From the NCBI RefSeq assembly GCF_000737245.1, contig NZ_JPQU01000100.1, positions 1 through 64,000 of the forward strand: 64,000 nt of DNA, read 5' to 3'. The notes below the pieces were generated by a model that saw only the letters and a list, made by a program, of their open reading frames with translations, was not told the DNA's origin and made no database searches. The position numbers and the translations under genes were made by a program. Shown piece after piece: positions 26,822-36,066 of this stretch (its first letter is position 1; every line of letters starts with the position of its first letter). The DNA comes from Pseudomonas syringae (GTDB lineage: Bacteria; Pseudomonadota; Gammaproteobacteria; Pseudomonadales; Pseudomonadaceae).

Positions 26822-27334
26822 TCAAAGCCGACTTGAAATTTCCGACGCTTTTCAATAAGCAGCAAAACTCTGATTTGACGTCTGCGTTTTCACACAGCCT
26901 GGGTCGATTCCAACCATTAAGCGTTTGATAGCCGGGACCGCTTGGGCGAATCGCCAGACCCCAAGTCTCGTCCTGGCAGCTGACCAAAACTTCGCGCGCA
27001 GCTCTTGCCACCCCAGTCGCACAACGTCCATCAACCACTAAACACAAACGCCCCCAACCTCCGCCTTTGGCCTGTAGCCGATCACAACGGAACCCTCGCC
27101 CGAGTTGTTGTCGAGGACGGGGGGAGCTTGGTGCCGGGCGTAGATCAGCTGGCGGTCATGGCAGCGCTTATGAAAGTACTCATTCGGCCGGAAGTCAGCA
27201 GATGTATGGGAATGAGCCAGCTATTTGCTCATATAAAGCGAAACTGCTGACATTTCGCAGGGTGCCGCCCGACATTTCTCACACCCATAATGGCCTTACA
27301 ACAATAAAGGGGTTCACCCTGAGGCGTGTAAGCC
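26822..27334. other. Intergenic region, no supported gene
   Basis: About 510 bases with no clear gene. A stretch at 27051-27180 reads on the plus strand as LRLWPVADHNGTLARVVVED and more, which looks like the tail of a lost gene, but I could not identify it. The last 80 bases are the likely promoter of the amino-acid transporter operon. Confidence 0.4.
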
Positions 27335-28300
27335 ATGTACAAAGACCATATTGTCAAAGCCCGTCTGACGGACAGCGCCGCATTCATGGGGACGGTCGCG
27401 GTGGTGATTTTTATCATCACGCTGGCCTGCGGCGTGGGTGAAGGCCGTCTTTCCAACCTGATGGGCCCCATTGTTCTCGACCTGCAAGCACCGTGGGCCC
27501 GTAACATTGCGGTCGGCGCTACCTTCACCATAACGGCCGTCCTGAACCTGTTCATCCTTGGCCGCTTTCCCTTGCGAGCGCAGATCATCACGGTCTGGTG
27601 CGAGTTGTTGGTGCTGTTTCTTTTATTCTTCGACACCTTCGATCTTTCCTACAGTTTCATCGCGACCAAAGTGGGCTTCATGATCACCCAAGGGGTGTTC
27701 ACCACTGTCTATGTGTCGGCCATCTCCATTGCTATCGCGTTCGTTCTGGCGTTAATCGGCGCCACAGCCCGCTTATCGTCCAACGGTTTCGCCATTGCTA
27801 TCGCCAGTTTCTACACCTCGTTCTTTCGCGGTGTGCCGTTGCTTATCCAGATCTACCTTATCTACCTGGGTATTCCGCAACTTGGCTACGTGGTCGGTGC
27901 CGTGCCCGCAGGGATTCTGGCGCTCTCGCTGTGCTACGGCGCTTATATGACCGAGATCTTCCGTGCGGGGATCAGCAGCATCTCGCGGGGCCAGTGGGAA
28001 GCTTCGCGAGCGATTGGCCTGACCCCATTTCAAACGATGACCCGAGTCATTCTTCCCCAGTCCATGCGCCTGATCATTCCGCCGACGGGTAATCAGTTCA
28101 TCTCAATGCTCAAGGACAGCTCGCTGGTGTCCGTGATCGGTGTCTGGGAATTGATGTTCCTCGCGCGGACACAAGGACGAGCCGAGTTCCGCCATCTGGA
28201 AATGCTGATCACCGCCGCCGTGCTCTATTGGCTGCTGTCGATTGTCCTGGAGATGGTCCAGTCCCGGCTGGAAAAGCACTTCAATCGCGCCCACCGCTGA
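27335..28300 (+). CDS. Polar amino-acid ABC transporter permease (HisM/GlnP family)
   Basis: 321 residues. Residues 1-105 add two or three extra hydrophobic segments (FMGTVAVVIFIITLACGVG, then LRAQIITVWCELLVLFLLFF) that ordinary 220-240-residue HisM proteins lack. The transport domain starts about residue 118 (GVFTTVYVSAISIAIAFVLA) and includes the EAA loop GQWEASRAIGLTPFQTMTRV. It forms the membrane channel with the ATPase and binding protein that follow. The substrate is probably an amino acid or opine, given the downstream FAD oxidase. Confidence 0.87.
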   Translation: MYKDHIVKARLTDSAAFMGTVAVVIFIITLACGVGEGRLSNLMGPIVLDLQAPWARNIAVGATFTITAVLNLFILGRFPLRAQIITVWCELLVLFLLFFDTFDLSYSFIATKVGFMITQGVFTTVYVSAISIAIAFVLALIGATARLSSNGFAIAIASFYTSFFRGVPLLIQIYLIYLGIPQLGYVVGAVPAGILALSLCYGAYMTEIFRAGISSISRGQWEASRAIGLTPFQTMTRVILPQSMRLIIPPTGNQFISMLKDSSLVSVIGVWELMFLARTQGRAEFRHLEMLITAAVLYWLLSIVLEMVQSRLEKHFNRAHR

Positions 28301-28315
28301 ATCAGGAGCCTTACG

Positions 28316-29086
28316 ATGAATGAGCCGTCAGTTTCAGCAGCCCCTGCTCCCTACCCCGCCATATCGATTAATGAGATGCACAAATGGTATGGGGACTTCC
28401 ATGTGCTCAAAGGCATCGACCTGCACATTGCCAGCGGCGAAATCGTCGTCGTGTGCGGCCCTTCGGGTTCGGGCAAGTCCACGTTGATTCGCTGCCTGAA
28501 CCTGCTGGAAGACTTTCAGAAGGGCAACGTGTTCATTGACGGCACCGAGTTGACCCGCGACGCCGCCTGCGTGGCCGGCATCCGGCGTCAGGTCGGTATG
28601 GTCTTCCAGCAGTTCAACCTGTTTCCGCACATGACCGTCCTGGACAACCTGATGCTGGGGCCGCGCCTGGTCAGCAAGCTCAGCGAGCCCCAGGCCCGTG
28701 AACTGGCGTACGAATACCTTGACCGCGTTCGGATTCGCGATCAGGCCGATAAATACCCGGGCCAGCTCTCGGGCGGCCAACAGCAGCGCGTTGCCATTGC
28801 CCGCGCCCTGTGCATGCGCCCGCGCATCATGTTGTTCGACGAACCCACTTCGGCGCTCGACCCAGAGATGGTCAAGGAAGTGCTGGATGTGATGGGCGAA
28901 CTGGCCCATGACGGCATCACGATGTTGTGTGTCACCCACGAGATGGGGTTCGCCCGGCGGGTCGCCGATCGCATCATTTTCATGGACCAGGGTTGCATCG
29001 TCGAGCAAGCCAAACCCAAGGAGTTCTTTGATAACCCTCAGCACGAACGCGCCCGCGAATTCCTGTCGCAGATTCTCAGCCACTGA
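28316..29086 (+). CDS. Polar amino-acid ABC transporter ATP-binding protein (GlnQ-like)
   Basis: 256 residues. Walker A is GPSGSGKST, the Q-loop is VFQQFNLFPHMTVLDN, the signature LSGGQQQR, Walker B IMLFDEPTSALDPE and the switch region VTHEMGFAR. The N-terminal 20 residues are an alanine/proline-rich leader. It lies 15 bases after the permease and 76 before the binding-protein gene, all on one strand. Confidence 0.92.
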   Translation: MNEPSVSAAPAPYPAISINEMHKWYGDFHVLKGIDLHIASGEIVVVCGPSGSGKSTLIRCLNLLEDFQKGNVFIDGTELTRDAACVAGIRRQVGMVFQQFNLFPHMTVLDNLMLGPRLVSKLSEPQARELAYEYLDRVRIRDQADKYPGQLSGGQQQRVAIARALCMRPRIMLFDEPTSALDPEMVKEVLDVMGELAHDGITMLCVTHEMGFARRVADRIIFMDQGCIVEQAKPKEFFDNPQHERAREFLSQILSH

Positions 29087-29162
29087 GCCGCATCGCCGCA
29101 CCTTGCACAGTCATGTCAAACAACAACAAAAACCCGCACTCAAGCCACTTGGAGGCTTAACC

Positions 29163-30002
29163 ATGATCTCACTCACCCGCTTCTTCGCAGCAGCCGCTGT
29201 CGCCACCGCCGTCACCATCGCCACGGGCAGCGCCTGGGCCGGATCGACCCTCGACCGCATCCATGAAAGCAAGGTGATGAAAGTGGCGACCTCGGCAAAC
29301 TGGCCGCCGCAATCGTTCCTCGGCCCGGACAATAAGCTGCAAGGTTTCGACATCGATGTCGCCAGCGAAATCGGCCGACGCCTGGGCACCAAAGTCGAAT
29401 TTGTGACGCCTGAGTACGGGATCATCACCGCCGGGCGCTGGTCGAGCCGCTGGGACGTGTCGGTTGGCTCGATGACGCCCACTACCGAACGTGGCCGGGT
29501 TCTGGATTTCCCGGCAATTTACTACTACACGCCCTATGTCTTCGCCGTGCACAAGGACGCCGCCGGGGCCAAGCCTGCGGATCTGAACGGTAAGGTGATC
29601 GGCGTCGAAGCCGGCACGACTTCAGAGGACTATATCAATCGCCGGCTCAAGATCGACGCCGCCGATGTGCCGCCTTTTACCTACGACGTCACCCCCGGGG
29701 AGATCAAGACCTACGGCGACAGCATGGGCCCGCTGGATGATCTGCGCATGGGTAACGGCGTGAGGCTGAACGCTACCCTATCGGCGCTTCCCACCATCGT
29801 CGCGGCCATTAAAAACGGCTATCCCATCGTGAGAGTGGAAGGCAAGCCTGCCTACTACGAACCTTTGGCCATCGCCGTGGATAAAGGCGATGAGGCATTC
29901 AATAGCGCCCTGAGCAAGATCATTGCCGAGATGAAAGCTGACGGCACGCTCAAGCAACTCTCGCAAAAATGGTACGCCACCGACCTCACCCAAGTGCAAT
30001 AA
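29163..30002 (+). CDS. Amino-acid ABC transporter periplasmic binding protein (family 3)
   Basis: The ATG at 29163 after GGAGGCTTAACC gives 279 residues with signal peptide MISLTRFFAAAAVATAVTIA, cleaved near SAWA before GSTLDR. The mature protein shows the family-3 pattern (VMKVATSANWPPQSFLGPDN, GFDIDVASEIGRRLGTKVEF, then GVEAGTTSEDYI). The ORF that starts at 28908 overlaps the ATPase gene and is an artefact. It captures the substrate for the upstream permease and ATPase. Confidence 0.9.
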   Translation: MISLTRFFAAAAVATAVTIATGSAWAGSTLDRIHESKVMKVATSANWPPQSFLGPDNKLQGFDIDVASEIGRRLGTKVEFVTPEYGIITAGRWSSRWDVSVGSMTPTTERGRVLDFPAIYYYTPYVFAVHKDAAGAKPADLNGKVIGVEAGTTSEDYINRRLKIDAADVPPFTYDVTPGEIKTYGDSMGPLDDLRMGNGVRLNATLSALPTIVAAIKNGYPIVRVEGKPAYYEPLAIAVDKGDEAFNSALSKIIAEMKADGTLKQLSQKWYATDLTQVQ

Positions 30003-30018
30003 ACACAGCTGTTGCAGA

Positions 30019-30040
30019 CGCCCCGCCGCAACGGGGCGTG
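30019..30040. terminator. Stem-loop after the binding-protein gene
   Basis: ACGCCCCG (30019-30026) pairs with CGGGGCGT (30033-30040) around a 6-base loop, 16 bases after the stop. There is no T-run, so it may be an attenuator or a transcript-stabilising stem that keeps binding-protein mRNA more abundant than downstream oxidase mRNA. Confidence 0.45.
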
Positions 30041-30075
30041 CTGCCTGCCGGACCGCGAAAAGGACAACAGACGTC

Positions 30076-31383
30076 ATGCACACCTATAACAACAATTACT
30101 ACACGGCGACGATGCAGTACGCGCCGCAGCGCGCAGCACTTGCAGCTAATGTCCAGGCCGATGTATGCATTATCGGTGCAGGCCTGGCGGGGCTGAGCAC
30201 TGCGTGGGAACTGCTGTCGCGAGGGCAGTCCGTGGTGCTCCTCGACGCGGGCCGTGTTGCCTGGGGCGCCTCTGGCCGCAACGGTGGTTTCGTCCTCCAG
30301 GGCTGGTCCGAAGGGTTGTCCGCCATCGAACGTCGCTGCGGTAAAGCGACAGCTGCGGCACTCTTCAAACTGTCCCTCGAAGGTGTTGATATTGTTCGCG
30401 ACATGATCGCCTTTCATCAATTGCCAGGATGCGCGCCGACACCAGGAAAACTGAGCGTCGTGCGCTATGAGGATGGCGATAACCTCAGGCGCATGCGCGA
30501 CAAGATGGCGACCGATTATGACTTCCACCTTGACTATCTGGACCGTCAGGCCGTGAGCGAAAAGCTCAAGACCGAGCGATATTTTCAAGGGCTTCGCGAC
30601 ACTCATGGTTTTCACTTCCATCCATTGAACTATTGCCTGGGCCTGGCCGGGCTCATCGAGCGCAGCGGCGGCAAAATCCATGAACAGTCGCCTATGATTC
30701 GAGTTGAGAGCGAGCACGGGCGGCACCGGGTGATCACCCCTCAGGGCACGGTTGATTGCGCAAATGTCGTGTACTGCTGCGGCGGCTATGGGGGCGCGGA
30801 GTTCGGCAAGTTACGCCGCGCCTTTCTGCCGATTGCGACCTACGCGGTGCTGACCGAGCCTTTGGGCGCCCGCTTGGCGGATGCCGTACGCACCACCGAT
30901 GCCGTTGGCGACAACCGCCGGGCTTCGGATTATTACCGGGTCGTCGAGGGTGACCGCCTGCTTTGGGGTGGCCGTATCACCACCCGCAACCTGCAGGACG
31001 AAAAGCGTCTGGGGCAATTGCTGACCGCTGATATTCTCGACGTGTACCCGCAATTGCGCGGCATCAGGATCGACAAAGCCTGGTCCGGGCTGATGGGCTA
31101 TGCAAGGCACAAAATGCCGCACATTGGGCCGCTGGCGCGCGGCTTATGGGCATGTACTTCGTTTGGCGGCCATGGTATGAACACCGCGCCTATTGGTGGC
31201 CGCGTCATCGCAGAAGCCATTTGCGGCGAAACGGATCGCTACCGTCTATTCGACGCCTACGGCCTGGAGTGGAACGGCGGCCCTCTCGGCCCCGCTGCCG
31301 CGCAAACGGTCTATGCCGGCCTGAAGATCATGGACATGTTTCAGGAAACGCGTTCGCAACGCAGGGCAACTCATCAGAACTGA
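30076..31383 (+). CDS. FAD-dependent amino-acid/amine oxidase (DAO family, PuuB-like)
   Basis: 435 residues. FAD motif ADVCIIGAGLAGLSTAWELL at about 26-45, then VVLLDAGRVAWGASGRNGG, characteristic of gamma-glutamylputrescine oxidase and related DAO-family enzymes. C-terminal FAD segment GLWACTSFGGHGMNTAPIGG. It probably oxidises the amine or amino acid imported by the adjacent ABC system to a keto acid or aldehyde plus ammonia. It lies between the importer and an Lrp regulator, which supports one catabolic unit. Confidence 0.85.
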   Translation: MHTYNNNYYTATMQYAPQRAALAANVQADVCIIGAGLAGLSTAWELLSRGQSVVLLDAGRVAWGASGRNGGFVLQGWSEGLSAIERRCGKATAAALFKLSLEGVDIVRDMIAFHQLPGCAPTPGKLSVVRYEDGDNLRRMRDKMATDYDFHLDYLDRQAVSEKLKTERYFQGLRDTHGFHFHPLNYCLGLAGLIERSGGKIHEQSPMIRVESEHGRHRVITPQGTVDCANVVYCCGGYGGAEFGKLRRAFLPIATYAVLTEPLGARLADAVRTTDAVGDNRRASDYYRVVEGDRLLWGGRITTRNLQDEKRLGQLLTADILDVYPQLRGIRIDKAWSGLMGYARHKMPHIGPLARGLWACTSFGGHGMNTAPIGGRVIAEAICGETDRYRLFDAYGLEWNGGPLGPAAAQTVYAGLKIMDMFQETRSQRRATHQN

Positions 31384-31409
31384 ACCCCAGTGAGGTCAAG
31401 GAAGTGTCC

Positions 31410-31880
31410 ATGGATGCGCAAAATACCGGTCCATTGTTTAACCTGACGGATAAAGACAGGCAATTGCTTGCCCTCCTCCAGACCAACGCGCGCGAGCCCA
31501 CGGCCTCACTGGCACGCAAACTCGGGGTCTCTCGCGCGTCGGTGCAAGAGCGTATTACACGCTTGGAAAACGCGGGCGTGATCACCGGCTATAGCGTGCG
31601 CATCGACCAGGATCGGCTCCAGCAAACCATCAGTTGTTTCACAATGACTTCCTGCACCAACAAGAGCTATACCGATGTGATGACGTCGTTGCGCAAGATG
31701 GAGGCGGTACAGGCCGTGTACGCCGTCTCGGGTGAGTCCGACTTCATCATCCATCTCGTCACCTCGACCTTGAGCGAACTAAACGCGGAGCTGACCCGGA
31801 TCAATATGATCAAAGGGGTAGCGCACACCGCATCGCATATCGTCATGGAAACCAAATTCAGCCGGAAACTGAGGGTGTAA
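31410..31880 (+). CDS. Lrp/AsnC-family transcriptional regulator
   Basis: The ATG at 31410 (after AAGGAAG) gives 156 residues; the longer ORF from 31146 lies inside the oxidase gene. The helix-turn-helix is LTDKDRQLLALLQTNAREPT, then LARKLGVSRASVQERITRLE at about 34-53, followed by the RAM ligand-binding domain (VYAVSGESDFIIHLVTSTLS). It lies 26 bases after the oxidase and is likely its feedback regulator, responding to the imported amino acid. Confidence 0.88.
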   Translation: MDAQNTGPLFNLTDKDRQLLALLQTNAREPTASLARKLGVSRASVQERITRLENAGVITGYSVRIDQDRLQQTISCFTMTSCTNKSYTDVMTSLRKMEAVQAVYAVSGESDFIIHLVTSTLSELNAELTRINMIKGVAHTASHIVMETKFSRKLRV

Positions 31881-31932
31881 ACGCTGTAGATGCGGTCAGC
31901 TATCGTTTCGGGACAAATGCTGACAATCACCT

Positions 31933-32406
31933 CTCAACTATGCATTCAAAGGCACCAAGGCGATTACTAAAGGTTACGAAATCGAAATGTCCGGCGAACT
32001 GGCACCGGGCTGGCAATTGCAGGCTGGCTACACACATAAGATCGTGCGGGACGATGACAATGTGAAGATTTCGACCTTCGAGCCTGAAGATCAAGTCACG
32101 CTGTACACCTCATACAAACTCAAGGGTGCCTTGGACAAGCTGACAATCGGCGGCGGCACTCGCTGGCAGGGCGTGGCCTGGCAGGACATCTACAACTCGC
32201 CGAAGGGGCGTTATGAGGAGTTCTCGCAGAAGGCTTACTGGCTGGTGGACGCCATGGCTCGTTACCAGTTCAGCGAACACCTTTCGGCGACGTTGAATGC
32301 CAACAATCTCTTCGACAAGTCCTATTACACCAACATCGGCTTCTACAATTCGGCGGCCTATGGCGAGCCGCGCAACTTCATGTTGACCACGCGCTACGAC
32401 TTCTGA
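31933..32406 (+). pseudogene. C-terminal remnant of a TonB-dependent siderophore receptor
   Basis: The open frame reads KAITKGYEIEMSGELAPGWQ, then LYTSYKLKGALDKLTIGGGT, NANNLFDKSYYTNIGFYNSA and a terminal strand EPRNFMLTTRYDF ending in the aromatic residue required for outer-membrane insertion. These are the last 150 or so residues of a FpvA/FoxA-type receptor, normally 700-800 residues. The plug and most of the barrel are missing, with an in-frame stop at 31921, so it is a remnant and not a start at the ATG 31987. Confidence 0.85.
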
Positions 32407-32419
32407 CCGGACCAGGCAA

Positions 32420-32448
32420 CCCATACAGCATCAGGAATGCTGTGTGGG
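32420..32448. terminator. Probable terminator after the receptor remnant
   Basis: CCCATACAGCAT (32420-32431) pairs with ATGCTGTGTGGG (32437-32448) with one G-T pair and a 5-base loop. It lies 13 bases after the remnant's stop and between convergent genes. No clear T-run. Confidence 0.5.
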
Positions 32449-32510
32449 CCAACCTTGAGCGCGCAATGTCGGGGCTACAATCCAAAGCGCTTACCGCCCA
32501 AACCAGATGA

Positions 32511-33377
32511 CTACGCCTGCAGTCTTAGCGCGCTGATGATAAAGGCATGAAGGCTATTGACCGCTTTAGATCCGCGAGAGGCTCGGCTACGCAAAATCGA
32601 AACTTCCATAGGTTCAATATTACCTAAGCCGTGCTCGCCGCCTAAGACGTCAAGCGATGGCTGCACGCTGCAAAGAGTGATCGCGGCAATAGCGAGCCCT
32701 CCCTCGACTGCCGCCACTTGGCCCGCAAGGCTGGAACTGTTGTAGACCACCTTGAATTCGCGTCCCTGTTGGGTCAGTGAGTTCACTGCATAACGCCTGG
32801 CCAGGCTTTCACTCTCGTAGACTGCGATAGGCAGCGGATTTCGCCTCCACAGCTCAAACTGGGGTGAGCCAACCCAAACCATGGGTTCTTTGAAGAGAAA
32901 TGTCCCGCTTTGAGGCGAGTCCCTGGACACTAGCGCTAGATCGAGATCGCCGCTTCGCACACGCGGGATAAGCGTGGTCGACTGCTCACAGGTCAGTTCT
33001 ATTTCCACGCCTGCGTAGCGCGGCGAAAAGCGCTTCAGAACCGGCGTGAGATACTTTGCCGCGTAATCCTCCGCGACCCCAAGGCGAATTCGTCCGGTTA
33101 ACTCTTCACCATGAAAAGCTGCTTGGGTCTCAGCGTGCAGCGCGACCATGCGACGGGCGTAACTCAGCAGTGTCTGACCGTCAGCGGTCAGTTGAAGGTG
33201 CCTCGGACCACGACTCAACAACTGCCGTCCAAGTGCGGCCTCCAGTTTCTTCATCTGCATGCTGACGGCGGATTGCGACCTGTTGACCTCGTGGGCTGCG
33301 CCAGATAGCGAACCTGCATCGACCACCGCCACGAAGCACTTGAGCCAATCGATCTGCAAATCACTGGCAGACATCAC
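32511..33377 (-). CDS. LysR-type transcriptional regulator of a LysE-family exporter
   Basis: 288 residues. The helix-turn-helix spans residues 8-65 (IDWLKCFVAVVDAGSLSGAA, then SQSAVSMQMKKLEAALGRQL), and the rest is a LysR effector domain. It starts at 33377 and is divergent from the LysE-type gene at 33487; a LysR beside a LysE exporter is the ArgP/LysG arrangement, in which the regulator senses the exported amino acid. That pairing is inference from position. Confidence 0.87.
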   Translation of the reverse strand: MMSASDLQIDWLKCFVAVVDAGSLSGAAHEVNRSQSAVSMQMKKLEAALGRQLLSRGPRHLQLTADGQTLLSYARRMVALHAETQAAFHGEELTGRIRLGVAEDYAAKYLTPVLKRFSPRYAGVEIELTCEQSTTLIPRVRSGDLDLALVSRDSPQSGTFLFKEPMVWVGSPQFELWRRNPLPIAVYESESLARRYAVNSLTQQGREFKVVYNSSSLAGQVAAVEGGLAIAAITLCSVQPSLDVLGGEHGLGNIEPMEVSILRSRASRGSKAVNSLHAFIISALRLQA

Positions 33378-33486
33378 TGCTTCCTCTATTCGTTAATCGA
33401 ATGGCTAAGAAGTAAATTATGCGCTTTTAATGATCCCTGCTCACCCGCAAGATGCTCGCCTGAATCAACACACACTGGATCTGGTC

Positions 33487-34095
33487 ATGCCATTTGAGAC
33501 CTGGGTGCTCTATCTGTTTACCTGCTGCGGCATAGCGGTTGTACCGGGGCCAAATGCGTTATTGGTGCTGACCCATGGAGCTATTCACGGAAGCCGGAAA
33601 ACCCTGTTCACTATCACCGGTGGCGTGCTCGGCTTTGCGCTCGTGGTTTCTCTTTGCGCGTTGGGATTGGGTGCCCTGATCCAGGCCTCGGCAACCTGGT
33701 TCACAGCCTTGAAAGTTGTTGGGGGGCTCTATCTGATCTGGTTGGGCTACGGGCTGTGGCGGGCTGCACCTGTCAGCCTTGATACGACCGGGACTACAGT
33801 CATGCGACGTTGGTCACTGTTCCGCCAAGGGCTGGTGTCAGCCATTTCAAACCCCAAGGCACTGCTGCTATTCACGGCGTTTATCCCACCATTCCTGGAT
33901 CCTCACAGAAGCATCATCGCGCAAACAGCCGCCATCGCGCTGACTTACGCCGTCGTGGAGTTCGTCGTTGAGTATCTAGTGGCCAGCGCTGCGCACCGGG
34001 TCAGGCCTTGGTTAGCTCGAACCGGGCGCCGATTCAATAAAGTCTGTGGTGGATTTTTCGTACTTTTCGGACTGGCGCTGCCCATCCATAACTGA
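33487..34095 (+). CDS. LysE/RhtB-family amino-acid exporter
   Basis: The ATG at 33487 gives 202 residues, usual for this family; the longer ORF from 33430 adds 19 non-family residues. Features are the N-terminal FTCCGIAVVPGPNALLVLTH motif of LysE/RhtB, six hydrophobic segments, and QGLVSAISNPKALLLFTAFI, the conserved NPK segment. An inner-membrane pump exporting an amino acid or homoserine-lactone-like compound; the substrate is undetermined. Confidence 0.88.
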   Translation: MPFETWVLYLFTCCGIAVVPGPNALLVLTHGAIHGSRKTLFTITGGVLGFALVVSLCALGLGALIQASATWFTALKVVGGLYLIWLGYGLWRAAPVSLDTTGTTVMRRWSLFRQGLVSAISNPKALLLFTAFIPPFLDPHRSIIAQTAAIALTYAVVEFVVEYLVASAAHRVRPWLARTGRRFNKVCGGFFVLFGLALPIHN

Positions 34096-34161
34096 AGGGA
34101 CGGCTGCAGGGCGAGCATTACGCCGGCAGCAGCGGCAAGGACAAACAAAAACACAGGCATG

Positions 34162-35103
34162 CTATTTTCCTTGCAACTTGAAGAAGCCCACCAACAAATC
34201 GGCTATTCGATTTGCGGCCTCCTCTGGCAAATAGTGGCCGGCGTTAAGGACCACTTCACCCTGGACATTCGTTGCCAGTGCCTGCAATGCCTTGACCATA
34301 TGATTGCCGACCCCTCGCTCTGCCCCCAGTACCAGCACCGGAATATCAAGGCGCTTCTCAGCGCGAAGTCTGTTTGCGGCAACCCCCTCGGCGGACAATG
34401 CTGACTGGTAGTACCCGGTCACGGCTCGCAATGCGCCAGGTGCGGCAAGCTGACGTGCATAAACGGCAATATCTTCTGCTGTAATAGTCCAGGGCTGCAG
34501 TGACTTGACCCTAAACAGCCAAGTGAGGAACACCTCTTCACGTCCGCTGATCAACAATTCAGGGAGGCCATCGAGTTGGTTAAATGCAAAGTGCCAGCTG
34601 CGGCGGTTAGCCTCGTCGACCGGTAGATCAGTACGTGGTGCTGAAACTCCCGGAATCAGAGCGTCAAGCAACGCGACACGCCGGATATCCGAGGGCCAGT
34701 CCGCAGCCCACGCATAAGCAATCCATGTACCCACGTCATGCCCCACCACATCAATTGGTCCCATCTCGAGCAACCCGATTGTTTCGGCGAAGTGGTGCAG
34801 CTCGGCGGCGACAGTGCCCAGACCATAATCACCGATGGGTGCATCACTTTCCCCCATGCCGCGAGGGTCGACTGCAATAACTCGATAACCTGCGTCCACA
34901 AGCTGAGGCATTACATAGCGCCATGCATACCAGCTCTGTGGCCATCCAGGTATGAGCAGGATTGGCGGGCCGTCACCGCCCTCGACATAGTGGATATTGA
35001 CATCGCCAACTCGCGTACACGCATGACGAAATCGGTGCCAGAAATCTGTACGCGCCATGAAATCGGCACCAACGTACTCCGGTTGCTCTGATCGAACGCT
35101 CAT
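34162..35103 (-). CDS. Alpha/beta-hydrolase, epoxide hydrolase-like
   Basis: The ATG at 35103 after GAGGAAAG gives 313 residues. The core motif is LLIPGWPQSWYAWRYVMPQL (HGxP-like oxyanion region), then RVIAVDPRGMGESD and an aspartate nucleophile in VVGHDVGTWIAYAW (D123). An Asp nucleophile points to epoxide hydrolases, haloalkane dehalogenases or fluoroacetate dehalogenase. It follows the TetR regulator by 58 bases on the same strand, so the pair is likely one inducible unit. Confidence 0.83.
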   Translation of the reverse strand: MSVRSEQPEYVGADFMARTDFWHRFRHACTRVGDVNIHYVEGGDGPPILLIPGWPQSWYAWRYVMPQLVDAGYRVIAVDPRGMGESDAPIGDYGLGTVAAELHHFAETIGLLEMGPIDVVGHDVGTWIAYAWAADWPSDIRRVALLDALIPGVSAPRTDLPVDEANRRSWHFAFNQLDGLPELLISGREEVFLTWLFRVKSLQPWTITAEDIAVYARQLAAPGALRAVTGYYQSALSAEGVAANRLRAEKRLDIPVLVLGAERGVGNHMVKALQALATNVQGEVVLNAGHYLPEEAANRIADLLVGFFKLQGK

Positions 35104-35161
35104 GACTTCTCTTTCCTCAATAAAACAATGGAATTGATCGTTTCCTAATTGGCCAAAAATA

Positions 35162-35773
35162 TTACTCAAGCAACTGCATCAACTCTGAAACCATTCCAAG
35201 CATCTGTTTGGAGTTTGCCCCGGTCTTGCCGACCACTCGCATACCCTGCTGAAGTGTCAGGAGCAGTTTTGCCAAATTGAGCGCATTGAGATCTTCGCGT
35301 ATGGAGCCATCAAGCTGACCCTCTTTGATCAGACGACCGAGCTGGGCTTCTCGCCTGTTCTGCTGAGCAGTGATCAAGGTTGCAATCTCAGCATCGGCCA
35401 GCGAAAGCTCAACGGCGGTTTCGACTATCAGACACCCTGTCAGGCCTGACGCCTCGCAGCTAAGGCGTGCATAGTGAGTAAGTAGGGACTCGATTTTGTC
35501 ACGCCCCGAACTTGCGCCCGCCAGGCAAGCAGCAATGGCTTCTGCACGGAGCGCCATATACCGATCAAGCGTTGCCAGGAACAGGCCACGCTTGTCGCCC
35601 CAAGCCTTGTAGATGCTGCCTGAGGTGAGCCCCAGGCAAGCATTCAAGTCCGAGATCGAGGTGCCGTGGAACCCATATTCACTGAAGCGCGTGATCGCCT
35701 TGTCCAGCACCGCTTGGGTATCGAACTCGCGTGGGCGACCTGGGCGTACGGAAATTTCAGATTTGGTAGTCAT
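35162..35773 (-). CDS. TetR-family transcriptional repressor
   Basis: The ATG at 35773 gives 203 residues; an upstream ORF start at 35905 is unlikely. The helix-turn-helix is at about 13-60 (GRPREFDTQAVLDKAITRFS, then SISDLNACLGLTSGSIYKAW), followed by a helical ligand-binding domain. It heads the TetR/epoxide-hydrolase pair and probably represses it until a toxic substrate binds. The 140 bases upstream separate it from no gene of the same orientation. Confidence 0.87.
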   Translation of the reverse strand: MTTKSEISVRPGRPREFDTQAVLDKAITRFSEYGFHGTSISDLNACLGLTSGSIYKAWGDKRGLFLATLDRYMALRAEAIAACLAGASSGRDKIESLLTHYARLSCEASGLTGCLIVETAVELSLADAEIATLITAQQNRREAQLGRLIKEGQLDGSIREDLNALNLAKLLLTLQQGMRVVGKTGANSKQMLGMVSELMQLLE

Positions 35774-36021
35774 GGGGCGAGCATAGGAAATAATCATTTC
35801 CAAATAAAGAACCAGGAAGAAAACATTTTGAATTTCTTGATTCGATGACACGGGACGGGACCGCCACCCCGGCGAACAGCATAAGGCAGGAGAGCGATAT
35901 CTCAATCGTCAGGGTAAGTGGCGTTTATCGCCTCTGCCGGACAGCCACCAGTGCTAATGTCACAACAAACTTGCTGCCCTTTCCATCACCTTCGCTACTG
36001 TGCCACTTCAATGGATAGCAA

Positions 36022-36037
36022 AACTGTATACCATATG
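36022..36037. promoter_or_regulatory. Probable GntR operator upstream of gntR
   Basis: A GTATAC core (36026-36031) within AACTGTATACCATATG lies 30 bases before the GTG start of the GntR gene. FCD-type GntR proteins bind GTATAC-centred palindromes, and the same core recurs at 41405-41414 and 47247-47260, so the gene probably autoregulates. Confidence 0.55.
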
Positions 36038-36066
36038 CGCTCTATCCCTCTGAATGACCCAGTCAC

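Noticed and set aside
31987..32406. A complete 139-residue protein
   Set aside because: The frame extends upstream of the ATG and matches only the last strands of a TonB receptor, so it is a remnant.
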